Shown here: piece after piece, positions 17,912 through 26,362 of the stretch
Layout of the letters: each line of letters opens with the position of its first letter
How positions within the stretch are numbered: the first letter of the stretch is position 1
From: an uncultured Anaeromassilibacillus sp.
Lineage (GTDB): Bacteria > Bacillota > Clostridia > Oscillospirales > Acutalibacteraceae
Assembly: GCA_930987725.1 (NCBI GenBank)
Contig: CAKNKY010000004.1
Span: 44,455-108,454 of the forward strand
Length of the DNA stretch: 64,000 bases
Direction of reading: 5' to 3'
The notes under the pieces: generated by a model
Told to the model about the DNA's origin: nothing
Database searches by the model: none
The model's input: only the letters and a program-made list of their open reading frames with translations
Program-made: the position numbers and the translations under genes

Positions 17912-18364
17912 TCAGGCGCCGGCGGGAAACAGGATTTTCCGCATCGAGAAGCAGTTCTGGCTGTCCCGGTAGGCATAGGAAACCTCGTCCATGCTCTGGC
18001 GCACCATGTAAATGCCTAAACCGCCGATCTGCCGTTCCTCGGCGCTCAGCGTGAGATCCGGGTCCGGCCTGGAAAGCGGGTTGTAGGGCTTGCCGTGGTC
18101 CATAAACTCCACGAGGACGCTCAGCGGGCTGCCGCCGATCTCCCATCGGATCGTGACGGGGCCGTGCCCCGCGGTATAGGCGTAGTGCGCGATGTTGACA
18201 TAGATCTCCTCCACAGCAATGGCCAGCACGGTTTTCACTTCCTCGCTGCAGCCCAACGCGTCCAGAGGTTCCATCACGAAGCGGAGCACATCGTCGAGGT
18301 GATCTGTTTCCGCAGTGAGAGTCAGGGTTTTCGTCTTTGGAAAGTTCGTTGGAAGGTTTATCAA
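17912..18364 (-). CDS. HATPase anti-sigma/serine-protein kinase (RsbW-like)
   Basis: 150 residues with the GHKL ATP-binding fold of RsbW/SpoIIAB: N-box AIAVEEIYVNIAHYAY near 67-82, FMDHGKPYNPL near 106-116, and the lid GGLGIYMVRQSMDEV near 132-146. Such proteins bind a sigma factor or other partner and phosphorylate the STAS antagonist. It is the first gene of the minus-strand operon and lies 64 bp before the NRPS. No sigma factor gene is visible in the window, so the protein it controls is unknown. Confidence 0.9.
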   Translation of the reverse strand: MINLPTNFPKTKTLTLTAETDHLDDVLRFVMEPLDALGCSEEVKTVLAIAVEEIYVNIAHYAYTAGHGPVTIRWEIGGSPLSVLVEFMDHGKPYNPLSRPDPDLTLSAEERQIGGLGIYMVRQSMDEVSYAYRDSQNCFSMRKILFPAGA

Positions 18365-18462
18365 GGTATCACGCCCCTGTATTCAATTCCGGATGTGGCG
18401 GTTGCTTTTTTGGTGCGGGGGTTCCGTTTGCAGGCATAGCATACCCCTGTGCATCTCTTTCC

Positions 18463-18492
18463 ATTATAAAGCCCGGGTTTTCTTTTTGTAAA
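18463..18492 (-). promoter_or_regulatory. SigA-type promoter for the kinase-NRPS-phosphatase operon
   Basis: On the minus strand TTTACA (18487-18492) and TATAAT (18463-18468) are 18 bp apart, giving a start near 18456 and a leader of about 90 nt before the kinase ATG. The 374-bp divergent gap 18365-18738 otherwise holds a plus-strand TATAAT at 18558-18563 with no good -35, which may serve the 525-residue gene. Confidence 0.55.
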
Positions 18493-18738
18493 GCGGCTCC
18501 GCAGTTTTCGCGCCAAACCTTTAGAAAATCTTTAAAAAATTGTCTGCTTTGTCCATGTATAATAGAAAAAGAAAGAAAAAGCAGGCCTTTTTGCATTTCC
18601 CCATGCAGCCTGCCGCCGCCGGAAGCCGGGCCGTGTGACGCCTGTCTTCCTGCGGCAGAACAGCCCGGCGCCGGCCGCCGCGCCCGCCCTTGCGGGAGCG
18701 CCCCGGCCGAAAGCGCGAACCGGAAAGGAGAGGGAGAG

Positions 18739-20316
18739 ATGCCCAAGACCACGCAGGACCTCCAGGGAGAGGTCAGCCAGGAATCCCGTGAAGTTCTGGA
18801 TGAACGGGGGGAGGAGAACGAGCAGGGCAGCGTGCAGCTTGCCGCCGCCATGACGGATTCGCTCCATGCCCTGGAAACGCGTTTTGCCGCCGATGAAAAC
18901 TCCGGCAGCTTTGAAATTGTGCGCGACAGCACCCACGATCTGCTCGCCAGCCTGGATGAGCGCGTGAGCGGCGACGATTTTCTGGAAAAATTCCGCGCCA
19001 TGACGTTCCGCATCAACCGCGTTGTGGCGGCGTGCAATGATTACCTGCGCAGCCACAGCGGCCGCAGGTGGACAAGCCGCGGCCGCGGCCGTGTGGAGGA
19101 GGTGCGCAAGATCCTGGCCGATGCGGAGGCCCAGTCGGTGCGGCTGCGGCAGGTGGACTTTCTCGTGTCCGCTTCGCCCACGGCACGCAGCTGGCGCGAC
19201 TGGTTCACCGGCGCCGACCAGCAGGACGACGCGCAGGATCAGGCCCCGTCTGATACGGCGTCCTACCGCGGCGGCGTGCTCCCCACAGGCAGCGAATTCC
19301 GGCAGCAGTGCGAGGAGATGTCGCGCCGCGGCGGAAGATCCGCCCGCACCCTGCCGGACGGCGGCCTCATCGACACCATCGCCGGCCTGCTGGACGACGC
19401 CCAGGTTGACGACAGCTCCGAGACAGGCGCCGCCGTGCGCTCGTTCGTGCTCGACGACCTGCTTCGCGCGCTCGATTCCGTGCCCGGCGGGAACAGCATG
19501 ATCGACGTGCTGCGCAACCGTGCCGCCTACATCCGCGTGAGCCTGCCCGTCTCGGACGATCGCCGCCGTGACCTGGCGCTCGGCGAGGCCAGATCCTACC
19601 AGGCCTCGTTCGCGCGCCGCACCGACATGCGCGACCGGCTCCTCGACGAAATGCGGCAGAACGGCCAGGTGATCCCGGAAACCTTTTCCGGCTCCAACAC
19701 GGAGTTCAGCCGTGTCGTGAACCGCATGAACCCGGATGACGAGGCAGAAAGCCGCCGCTCCCTGCAGGGAGAACTCATCTATCACCAGATGGACAAGAAC
19801 GCCGCTACCGACGAGGAATTCAACGCGGTGAAGGACAACATCCGCGCCGCCTTCATCCAACTCGCGGGCTATAACCTGTTCAACCTCACGGATGCGCAGA
19901 TCATGGCCCATTATCAGGAAATTCTTGCCTATGAGGTGCCCTCCATGCACACAAGCGATATGTCGAAGATTGTGAGCGCCAGCACGGGCCGCACCGTGCG
20001 CGAGGAGCTGTTCAATGAGATGGGCCTCACGGAGAAGGTCTTCTCCTGCATCTGTGCTTACGCTTCCGCCTACCGCCAGATGGGCAAATGCCTGTGGACG
20101 CTGCACGCGCTTGATTTGGGCTGGATTCCGCGCTATGAGGAACTCGACCTCCAGTTCAGGAAGAAAACCAACCGCCTGCAGGACGGCACGGTGGATCCCT
20201 CCCAGCTTCGCGAGGCCGCCGAGAGCGCGCTGGAGCTGACGCGCAGCACAAAGCGGACTTACGATGAAGTGGCGTACAAGGACATCGTCGCCTCGCTTCT
20301 CGCCGCGGCGCAGTGA
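18739..20316 (+). CDS. Uncharacterised 525-residue protein, candidate CIS cargo
   Basis: I do not recognise this protein. It is hydrophilic and mostly helical, with no signal peptide or membrane segment. Visible landmarks are an acidic N-terminus, a segment NDYLRSHSGRRWTSRGRGR near 96-114, a disordered Asp/Gln/Gly-rich stretch near 150-180, and a conserved-looking C-terminal half from about 330 (ELIYHQMDKNAATDEEF onward). ATG 18739 has GGAAAGGAGAGGGAGAG directly upstream. It is divergent from the kinase-NRPS operon and 12 bp ahead of a GNAT gene. Its place beside a CIS makes a delivered effector or an accessory role plausible. That is inference only. Confidence 0.75.
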   Translation: MPKTTQDLQGEVSQESREVLDERGEENEQGSVQLAAAMTDSLHALETRFAADENSGSFEIVRDSTHDLLASLDERVSGDDFLEKFRAMTFRINRVVAACNDYLRSHSGRRWTSRGRGRVEEVRKILADAEAQSVRLRQVDFLVSASPTARSWRDWFTGADQQDDAQDQAPSDTASYRGGVLPTGSEFRQQCEEMSRRGGRSARTLPDGGLIDTIAGLLDDAQVDDSSETGAAVRSFVLDDLLRALDSVPGGNSMIDVLRNRAAYIRVSLPVSDDRRRDLALGEARSYQASFARRTDMRDRLLDEMRQNGQVIPETFSGSNTEFSRVVNRMNPDDEAESRRSLQGELIYHQMDKNAATDEEFNAVKDNIRAAFIQLAGYNLFNLTDAQIMAHYQEILAYEVPSMHTSDMSKIVSASTGRTVREELFNEMGLTEKVFSCICAYASAYRQMGKCLWTLHALDLGWIPRYEELDLQFRKKTNRLQDGTVDPSQLREAAESALELTRSTKRTYDEVAYKDIVASLLAAAQ

Positions 20317-20327
20317 GGAGAGACGAA

Positions 20328-20861
20328 ATGGATCTGCTTGAAACGGCCCGGCTTCGGCTGCGGCGCATGGAGCAGGGGGACGTGCCCGCCCTGCTGCGCA
20401 TCATGGGCAACCCGCGCGTCATGTACGCATGGGAATACGCCTTTACACAGGAACAGGTGGAAGCGTGGGTGTCGCGCAACCTCGCGCGGTATGCGCGCGG
20501 GGAGGGCGGCTATTACCTGGCTGTCCGCCGGGAGGACGGCGCGTGCATCGGCCAGCTTGCCCTCATGCAGGGGGAGATGGCCGGCCGCCCCGTGTGGGAA
20601 CTCGGCTGGATTCTGGATGAACCGTTCTGGGGGCAGGGCTACGCCACGGAGGGGGCCCGTGCCCTTTGCGGCCTCGCCTTTGCCCGCGGCCTGACCGATT
20701 CGCTTTACGCGGATATCCGGCCGGAAAATGAAAAGTCGATCGCCGTCGCGCGCCGCCTCGGCATGCAGCCGACGGGGGAATCCTTCGAAAAGACGGTCAA
20801 CGGCAAACAGATGGTGCACGATGTGTACTGTGTCTCCGTCGGGCACCGCAGCGGCTCATGA
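20328..20861 (+). CDS. GNAT-family N-acetyltransferase (RimJ/RimL-like)
   Basis: 177 residues. The start TARLRLRRMEQGDVPALLRI, the acetyl-CoA-side strand/helix WELGWILDEPFWGQGYATEG near 95-114, and the end ENEKSIAVARRLGMQPTGES are the usual marks of the RimJ/RimL-type (Acetyltransf_3) branch. It transfers acetyl from acetyl-CoA to an amine; the substrate is unknown. ATG 20328 has GAGGAG seven bases upstream that overlaps the preceding stop, so it is cotranscribed with the 525-residue gene. Its last bases overlap the converging AraC gene. Confidence 0.88.
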   Translation: MDLLETARLRLRRMEQGDVPALLRIMGNPRVMYAWEYAFTQEQVEAWVSRNLARYARGEGGYYLAVRREDGACIGQLALMQGEMAGRPVWELGWILDEPFWGQGYATEGARALCGLAFARGLTDSLYADIRPENEKSIAVARRLGMQPTGESFEKTVNGKQMVHDVYCVSVGHRSGS

Positions 20862-21632
20862 ATGGCCGCGGCGCCGGAATTCGCCCGGCGTCACGCCCGT
20901 CATGCGCTTGAACTGCCGGATGAAGTGCTCATCGCAGCGGTAGCCGCTTGCCTCCGCAATGGCGGAGATGGAGGACCCGCTGTTGAGCAGCATGTATTTG
21001 GCGCGCGTGATGCGCCCCAGAATAATGTCGGAGCCAATCGGCACGCCGAACTGCGCCTTGTAGATCGACTGCAGATACGAGCCGCTCAGGCCGATCTGCG
21101 CGGCAAGCGATTCCACGGTGGTGCCGGCGGCCGGCCGGCTGAACAGCGAGGCGCGCAGCCGGGAAAGCTCCGTGTAATACCGGTGCGCCGTCTGGGACTG
21201 GGAAAACACGGCCTGCCGGCTCAGTTCATAGAACATGCATTCCAGCTCCGAGGAGGCCAGCCGCTCTGCCCAGCTGTCGCGCCGTGCCATCAGCTCCTGC
21301 AGCGTGGCCGTGCAGCGGCTGATGGGGGAGGGGTCGATGGGCTGCACCGCCCGCCCCGTGGGAACCGCCAGCTCGGCAAGCAGAGGGTCGCCGTCCTCCG
21401 CTGTGAAGTGAATCCAGTCGTTCTCATACGGCACCCCGTCTGAATGATAGCGGTGGGGCGTGCCCGGCGGAAAGAGAACGTATTTTCCCTGCACGGCCGT
21501 CTCTGCCCCCTCCGCCCCGGCAAGCGCCGGTGTCCTGAAATAGACAAACACATAAAAAGGCAGGCCCGTGCGGTCAATGGAGAGCGGCTCGCGGTGCGTG
21601 TAGCGGTAGCCGCACTGCATGACGTGAAACAT
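20856..21632 (-). CDS. AraC-family transcriptional regulator
   Basis: 258 residues. The N-terminal half is a cupin-like sugar-sensing domain (LLFPPGTPHRYHSD-type motif, here VLFPPGTPHRYHSDGVPY). The C-terminal 100 residues are two helix-turn-helices (ESLAAQIGLSGSYLQSIYKA, then SAIAEASGYRCDEHFIRQFK). I chose ATG 21632 because it follows AGGGGGAAAACGAC; an upstream in-frame ATG at 21680 has no such site. It is divergent from the arabinofuranosidase gene, which it probably controls in response to arabinose or arabino-oligosaccharide. Confidence 0.9.
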   Translation of the reverse strand: MFHVMQCGYRYTHREPLSIDRTGLPFYVFVYFRTPALAGAEGAETAVQGKYVLFPPGTPHRYHSDGVPYENDWIHFTAEDGDPLLAELAVPTGRAVQPIDPSPISRCTATLQELMARRDSWAERLASSELECMFYELSRQAVFSQSQTAHRYYTELSRLRASLFSRPAAGTTVESLAAQIGLSGSYLQSIYKAQFGVPIGSDIILGRITRAKYMLLNSGSSISAIAEASGYRCDEHFIRQFKRMTGVTPGEFRRRGHS

Positions 21633-21699
21633 GTCGTTTTCCCCCTTTTCCTGCAATTCTTTTCCTTCCGGCTTGCGCAAAAGATAATAGGATCTGTCA

Positions 21700-21718
21700 A
21701 TTTATCCTTATGATAAAT
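21700..21718. promoter_or_regulatory. Palindromic operator candidate upstream of abfA
   Basis: ATTTATC and GATAAAT form a perfect 7-bp inverted repeat around CTTAT. It ends three bases before the -35 box of the arabinofuranosidase promoter, in the divergent gap with the AraC gene. An AraC dimer site there would fit activation. Confidence 0.4.
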
Positions 21719-21720
21719 CA

Positions 21721-21749
21721 TTGTCGCCCCCTTTGCAAGGCGGTATACT
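21721..21749 (+). promoter_or_regulatory. Promoter of the arabinofuranosidase gene
   Basis: TTGTCG (21721-21726) and TATACT (21744-21749) are 17 bp apart, giving a leader of about 85 nt before the TTG start. The imperfect boxes fit an activator-dependent promoter. Confidence 0.5.
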
Positions 21750-21840
21750 GATACTGATTGATTTTATCGCCTGCGAGCTGGCAAATGGCGCCGGCCTGCA
21801 GCATTTTAGGGGAGTGCACCAATAGAAGGAGGTCTTTTTT

Positions 21841-23313
21841 TTGGCAAATCTGATCGTAAACCCGAACAAACGCGGCGCGAAGATCAACCGCAACATCTAC
21901 GGTCACTTTTCGGAGCACCTGGGCCGCTGCATCTACAACGGTCTGTTCGTGGGAGAGAATAGCTCTATCCCGAACGTGAACGGGATGCGCACCGACGTCG
22001 TCGAGGCACTGAAGAACATCCGTGTTCCGGTGCTGCGCTGGCCGGGCGGCTGCTTCGCGGACGAGTACCACTGGAAGGACGGCATCGGCCCGAAGGAGAC
22101 GCGCAAGCGCATGGTCAACACCCATTGGGGCGGCGTCGTGGAGGACAACTCCTTCGGCACGCACGAGTTCATGGAACTGTGCCGCCAGATCGGCTGCGAG
22201 CCGTATGTGAACGGCAACGTGGGCAGCGGCACCGTGCAGGAGATGAGCGAGTGGGTCGAGTATATGACGTTCGACGGCGTCTCCCCCATGGCGGAGCTGC
22301 GCCGCAAGAACGGCCGCGAGGAGCCTTGGAAGCTCACCTATTTCGGCGTGGGCAATGAAAACTGGGGCTGCGGCGGCAACATGCGTCCCGAGTATTACGC
22401 CGATCTCTTCCGCCGCTATTCGACGTATGTCCGCAACTACGGCGATAACAAGGTCTTCAAGATTGCCTGCGGCCCGAACGCCGGCGATTACAGCTGGACG
22501 GACAAGGTCATGGAAATTGCGGGCAACTATGCCAACGCTCTCACGCTGCACTACTACACCGTCCCGGACGACTGGAAGGACAAGGGCTTTGCGCTCGGCT
22601 TTGACCGCGCCGCCTATTACCGCACCCTCAACAAGGCGCTGAAGATGGAGGATCTCGTTTCGAACCACCTGGCCATCATGCGCCGCCACGATCCGGAGGG
22701 CAAGGTCGGCCTCATCGTGGACGAGTGGGGCACCTGGTACAATGTGGAGCCCGGCACGAACCCCGGCTTCCTCTATCAGCAGAACACGATGCGTGACGCC
22801 ATGGTCGCCGCCGCCACGCTCAACATCTTCAACCACCATGCAGACGGCGTCATCATGGCGAACATTGCCCAGATGGTCAACGTGCTGCAGGCCGTGGTGC
22901 TCACCGAGGGCGAGAAGATGCTGCTCACCCCGACCTATCACGTGTTCGATCTCTACAAGGGCCATCAGGACGCTACGCTGCTCGACAGCTATGTGGAGAC
23001 GACCGAGATCGGCACCGAGGAGGCGCAGATCCCGAACCTCACCCAGTCCGCTTCCGTGGACGAGAACGGCCATGTGCTCATCACCGTGGCCAACCTCTCC
23101 GCCGACGACAGCCAGCCCCTCAGCGTGTGGGTGCGCGGCAAGGAGCAGGCCGAGGTTTCCATCCGCATGCTTTCCGGCGCGATGGACGCGCACAACACGT
23201 TCGAGGAGCCGGAGACCGTCAAGCTGTGCGACTTCACCGACTACACCCGCAAGGACGGCGGTGTACAGCTCACCCTGCCTGCCTGCAGCGTAGCGGCCAT
23301 CACGCTGGCGTAA
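21841..23313 (+). CDS. abfA: Alpha-L-arabinofuranosidase, GH51
   Basis: 490 residues. It removes terminal alpha-L-arabinofuranosyl units from arabinan and arabinoxylan oligosaccharides. GH51 marks are [20 protein letters not shown] at the N-terminus, [16 protein letters not shown], the acid/base Glu in [19 protein letters not shown], and the nucleophile Glu in [10 protein letters not shown]; a beta-sandwich follows from about 390. There is no signal peptide, so it acts in the cytoplasm on imported oligosaccharides. The start is TTG 21841 behind AGGAGGTC. It is divergent from the AraC regulator, with no transporter next to it. Confidence 0.96.
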   Translation: MANLIVNPNKRGAKINRNIYGHFSEHLGRCIYNGLFVGENSSIPNVNGMRTDVVEALKNIRVPVLRWPGGCFADEYHWKDGIGPKETRKRMVNTHWGGVVEDNSFGTHEFMELCRQIGCEPYVNGNVGSGTVQEMSEWVEYMTFDGVSPMAELRRKNGREEPWKLTYFGVGNENWGCGGNMRPEYYADLFRRYSTYVRNYGDNKVFKIACGPNAGDYSWTDKVMEIAGNYANALTLHYYTVPDDWKDKGFALGFDRAAYYRTLNKALKMEDLVSNHLAIMRRHDPEGKVGLIVDEWGTWYNVEPGTNPGFLYQQNTMRDAMVAAATLNIFNHHADGVIMANIAQMVNVLQAVVLTEGEKMLLTPTYHVFDLYKGHQDATLLDSYVETTEIGTEEAQIPNLTQSASVDENGHVLITVANLSADDSQPLSVWVRGKEQAEVSIRMLSGAMDAHNTFEEPETVKLCDFTDYTRKDGGVQLTLPACSVAAITLA

Positions 23314-23317
23314 CGCC

Positions 23318-23593
23318 ATGCAGCAGAACCCAAACCGGATTTGCCGCCGCTGCCTGTTGGAGGAGCTCGGCGAAACGGATTATGTGGAGAGCGTGCGCCG
23401 CTATCGCGCCCGTTTGCCGGAGCGCGAACGCACGCCGGATGACGTGTATGATGCCAGGCTCGATGCCTGCCGCGGCTGCGATCAGCTGGTGAATGCCACC
23501 TGCAATCTGTGCGGCTGCTATGTGGAGATTCGGGCGGCGCGGCGGTCTTCCGCCTGCCCCGCCTCTCCGCCGCGCTGGAGCGCCGTGCGGTAA
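23318..23593 (+). CDS. Small Cys-rich (zinc-ribbon-like) protein, DUF6171 type
   Basis: 91 residues with Cys pairs ICRRCLL at 8-14, ACRGCDQL near 50-57, and CNLCGCYVEIRAA near 61-73, ending in CPASPPRW. This layout, with a predicted CxxC zinc site, matches a family of small Clostridia proteins of unknown role (DUF6171 as I recall it). ATG 23318 is five bases after the abfA stop, so it is cotranscribed with abfA. Nothing links it functionally to arabinose use. Confidence 0.7.
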   Translation: MQQNPNRICRRCLLEELGETDYVESVRRYRARLPERERTPDDVYDARLDACRGCDQLVNATCNLCGCYVEIRAARRSSACPASPPRWSAVR

Positions 23594-23635
23594 AAGGCCC
23601 CCTGCTTGCCTGACGCCGCTCTTCCTGACATCTGT

Positions 23636-23678
23636 CAAAAAAGACTGCCCTGTGGAAAACCCACGGGGCAGTCTTTTT
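23636..23678. terminator. Bidirectional terminator between abfA unit and ylbJ
   Basis: AAGACTGCCCTGTGG (23641-23655) pairs with CCACGGGGCAGTCTT (about 23661-23675) around a short A-rich loop. Five A's precede it and a T run follows, so it can end transcripts from both strands. Confidence 0.9.
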
Positions 23679-23694
23679 GTCATTTTCCCTGTTT

Positions 23695-24780
23695 TTACGC
23701 GCGCCCTTGTCTCGGCGGCAGCAGGCGCGGAACGGAACAGGAGAGCAAAAACGCCGCACAGGCGGCGAGCAGTGCGGCCGAAGCCGCCGGAGATCCCCCC
23801 AGCGCGCCCTGCGGCTGGTCGAGCGGCGAGAAGACAGGCTGTGCCGTCCCCTCCAGCGGAACCCAAAGGTTGAGCAAAAAGGCAAACAGCGCCGCCAGCG
23901 CGCCGTGGAGTGCCCGCGCCAGCGCAAAGCGCAGGGCTGGAAGGCGCGGGGTTCCCGGCATGGAGCGGATCTGCAGGTGGACGCTCAGCCCGCCCCAGCC
24001 GAGCGCGGCCGCCATGGCCCAGAGCGGCGCGCCGGCCAGCGCCAGGTCACGGCAGCCGCCTGTCACCTCGAGAAGGGCGGAGATCACCGGCAGCGCCGGG
24101 CCGGACGGCAGCAGCGGCCGCACAAAGGCAAGCACTGTGGAAAAGAGCACTACAAAGCAGCAGAGCGACACGAGCGAGCGGCAGGCATCCGCCGCGGAGG
24201 AGACAAGCGCTTCCCCCGCCGTCTCCCGGGCGGCCTCGCGCCGCTCCGCCTTCGGCAGGGGGCCGCGTCCGCGCAGCAGCAGCCCGAGCGTCAGGGAGCC
24301 CAGCAGGCCGGAGGCCAGCAGAATGACGCCAGCGCGGCGGCTGTGCAGGAAGCCGGCCCCCACGGCGCTCAGCACGAAGGCCGGGCCTGCGTTCAAGCAG
24401 AAGAGGCACAGCCGTTCTGCCTCCCGCTCGGTGATCTGCCCGGATCGCAGCAAAGCCGCCGCCCCGCGCGCCCCCACCGGATAGCCACCGATGAGGCCCA
24501 TGAGCAGCACGGCGGCACAGCTGCCCGGCAGGCGGAATAGGAAGCGGATCGGCCGCTCCAGCAGACGCCCCAGGAGCGCCGCCGCACCGCACCGCACGGC
24601 AAACACGCTCAGCACAAGGAAGGGAAACAGCGAGGGCGCCAGCACCGAAAGGCAGATCTGCAGCCCCGTGCCCGCGCCTGCGGCGGCCGTTTCAGGCGCG
24701 AGCGCCAGCGCCGCACCGCACGCAAGCGACACGATCAGAAGCACCGTGCAGCGGATCAGCTCCTTTTTCCGTTTGTCCAT
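23695..24780 (-). CDS. ylbJ: Sporulation integral membrane protein YlbJ
   Basis: 361 residues, almost all membrane segments. Family marks are SVLAPSLFPFLVLS near 45-58 and LMGLIGGYPVGARGAAALL near 93-111, followed by RLCLFCLNAGPAFVL. It belongs to the nucleoside-recognition (Gate) superfamily. In Bacillus subtilis ylbJ is made in the mother cell under SigE and is needed for a normal spore coat and cortex. I chose ATG 24780 because AAGGAG lies eight bases upstream. It is divergent from yqfC, another sporulation gene. Confidence 0.88.
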   Translation of the reverse strand: MDKRKKELIRCTVLLIVSLACGAALALAPETAAAGAGTGLQICLSVLAPSLFPFLVLSVFAVRCGAAALLGRLLERPIRFLFRLPGSCAAVLLMGLIGGYPVGARGAAALLRSGQITEREAERLCLFCLNAGPAFVLSAVGAGFLHSRRAGVILLASGLLGSLTLGLLLRGRGPLPKAERREAARETAGEALVSSAADACRSLVSLCCFVVLFSTVLAFVRPLLPSGPALPVISALLEVTGGCRDLALAGAPLWAMAAALGWGGLSVHLQIRSMPGTPRLPALRFALARALHGALAALFAFLLNLWVPLEGTAQPVFSPLDQPQGALGGSPAASAALLAACAAFLLSCSVPRLLPPRQGRA

Positions 24781-24823
24781 CCGAACCACTCCTTTTTCAG
24801 CGCCATGATATGCGCGCGGCCCG

Positions 24824-24852
24824 TCATATATGCGGCGCGCCGCGCATACGGT
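24824..24852 (+). promoter_or_regulatory. SigE-like promoter candidate for yqfCD
   Basis: TCATATAT (24824-24831) and CATACGGT (24845-24852), 13 bp apart, resemble the sporulation SigE -35 (ATATT-type) and -10 (CATACANT-type) elements. The position fits a mother-cell promoter for yqfC. The match is by eye and imperfect. Confidence 0.35.
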
Positions 24853-24899
24853 TACGGCAGGCGAAGCCCCGCCGGAGCGGGGCGGAAGGAGGGAGAAAT

Positions 24900-25163
24900 A
24901 TGGCGGAACAGCGCGGAGGCCGGCAGGGGAGCCTTTCTTTGCTGGGGCGCGCATCGTCTGGACCGCATGTGGAGCTGATCGGCAACCGTGAGGCTGTAGT
25001 GGAGGGCTGCCAGGGAATTCTGGAATACGATGAGGGTTCGGTTCGCGTGCGTGCCGGCCGCCTTGTGGTGCGGTTTACGGGGCGGGGCCTGAAAATCCGC
25101 TGCATGACGTCGGATTCCCTTGTGGTGGAGGGCTTCCTGCTCGGCCTGGAATTTTTGACATAA
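24900..25163 (+). CDS. yqfC: Sporulation protein YqfC
   Basis: 87 residues, the normal size for YqfC. The body (VELIGNREAVVEGCQGILEY, then SVRVRAGRLVVRFTG and a hydrophobic end GFLLGLEFL) is the YabP/YqfC fold, related to a spore-coat-assembly protein. ATG 24900 has GGAAGGAGGG upstream. It lies 14 bp before yqfD, its usual partner. In Bacillus both are under SigE. Confidence 0.88.
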   Translation: MAEQRGGRQGSLSLLGRASSGPHVELIGNREAVVEGCQGILEYDEGSVRVRAGRLVVRFTGRGLKIRCMTSDSLVVEGFLLGLEFLT

Positions 25164-25177
25164 AGGGGGAAACGGCT

Positions 25178-26353
25178 ATGCTGGATCGGTTCGCGCGCTG
25201 GTTTTGGGGCGCTGTAAAATTCCGCATCCTCGGTTCCCCGGAACGTTTTTTCAACCACTGTGCCCGCAACGGCATTGCCCTGTGGGAAATGGAGGGGGGG
25301 ACGGAGCCGGGCGCCTGGGTGCGCGCCGGGCAGTACCGGCAGCTGCGCAGCTGCGCGCGCGAAGCCGGCTGCCGGCTTCGCGCGCAGGAGCGGCACGGCC
25401 TGCCGTTTTCCGCCTCGTTCCTGCGCCGCCGCCGCGGCCTTCCTGCCGGTGCGGCGCTCGGCGCGCTGCTGCTTATTCTGCTGTCGCAGCAGGTGTGGAG
25501 CGTGGAATTCACCGGCCTGCAGACCATTTCGGAGCAGGAGATGCGGGTCGCCTGCCAGGAGATCGGCCTTGTGCCGGGGGCGTGGAAGGCTTCGTTCGAT
25601 CCCGTCCTTGCGGAGCAGCAGCTCATGCTCCGGTTTCCCGGCGTCTCCTGGCTTACGGTGAACACGCAGGGCTCCACGGCCGTGGTGGCGCTTGCAGAGG
25701 GGGTGGAAAAGCCGGATATGGAGGCGTGGAAACGGCCCTGCAACATCCGCTCCGCCGCGGCCGGCCAGATCCTGCGCATGGAGGTCTATGCCGGCCAGGC
25801 GGAGGTAGCCGCAGGGGACGCCGTCACGGCCGGCCAGCTGCTCGTGAGCGGTGTCACGGAGGATGCCTGGGGCGGCGTTACGCTGCACCATGCCGCCGCC
25901 CGCATCGTGGCGGAGACAAGGCGGGAATTCACCGCTGCCGTCCCGCTTTCCCGGACGGAACAGGTTTCCACCGGCCGGGAACTCGTGCGCCGCACCGCCG
26001 GCCTGTTCGGCCTGCGCATCCCGCTCACACTCTCCGGTGAGCCTGGTGCGTCGTGGCAGGGCGAAATGGTGCGCACCGCCCTGCGCGTCAACGGCGTAGA
26101 GCTGCCGGTTTTCCTGCTCACTGAGACGAGCCGTGAATTCACAGAGCACGAGATCCTTCTCACTCCGCAGGAAGCGCTCGATGAGGCGAAGCGCCAGGTG
26201 GAAACGCAGAAATCGGCGCTCAAAATCGAGCGCATCCTCTCCGAGGAGGAGAGCTTTTCCCAGCAGGACGGCATGTTCTGCTACACCGTGCGCGTCGTGT
26301 GCGAGGAAGACATTTCTGAGGAAACGGAGATCTTTCTAAATTCAACAAATTAA
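25178..26353 (+). CDS. yqfD: Stage IV sporulation protein YqfD
   Basis: 391 residues, typical for YqfD (about 395). It has the leading helix RFARWFWGAVKFRILG, a single membrane segment near 88-105 (GLPAGAALGALLLILLSQ), and the following POTRA-like and beta-rich outer domain with SVEFTGLQTISEQEM. YqfD is needed for mature spores in Bacillus. It lies right after yqfC and before phoH, the standard Firmicutes order. A promoter in the downstream gap suggests phoH is also transcribed on its own. Confidence 0.92.
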   Translation: MLDRFARWFWGAVKFRILGSPERFFNHCARNGIALWEMEGGTEPGAWVRAGQYRQLRSCAREAGCRLRAQERHGLPFSASFLRRRRGLPAGAALGALLLILLSQQVWSVEFTGLQTISEQEMRVACQEIGLVPGAWKASFDPVLAEQQLMLRFPGVSWLTVNTQGSTAVVALAEGVEKPDMEAWKRPCNIRSAAAGQILRMEVYAGQAEVAAGDAVTAGQLLVSGVTEDAWGGVTLHHAAARIVAETRREFTAAVPLSRTEQVSTGRELVRRTAGLFGLRIPLTLSGEPGASWQGEMVRTALRVNGVELPVFLLTETSREFTEHEILLTPQEALDEAKRQVETQKSALKIERILSEEESFSQQDGMFCYTVRVVCEEDISEETEIFLNSTN

Positions 26354-26362
26354 CCCTGAGGA

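Noticed and set aside
17848..17976. A 43-residue N-terminal extension of the NRPS
   Set aside because: It overlaps the kinase gene, has no ribosome-binding site and no NRPS similarity; the ATG at 17847 starts the condensation domain properly.
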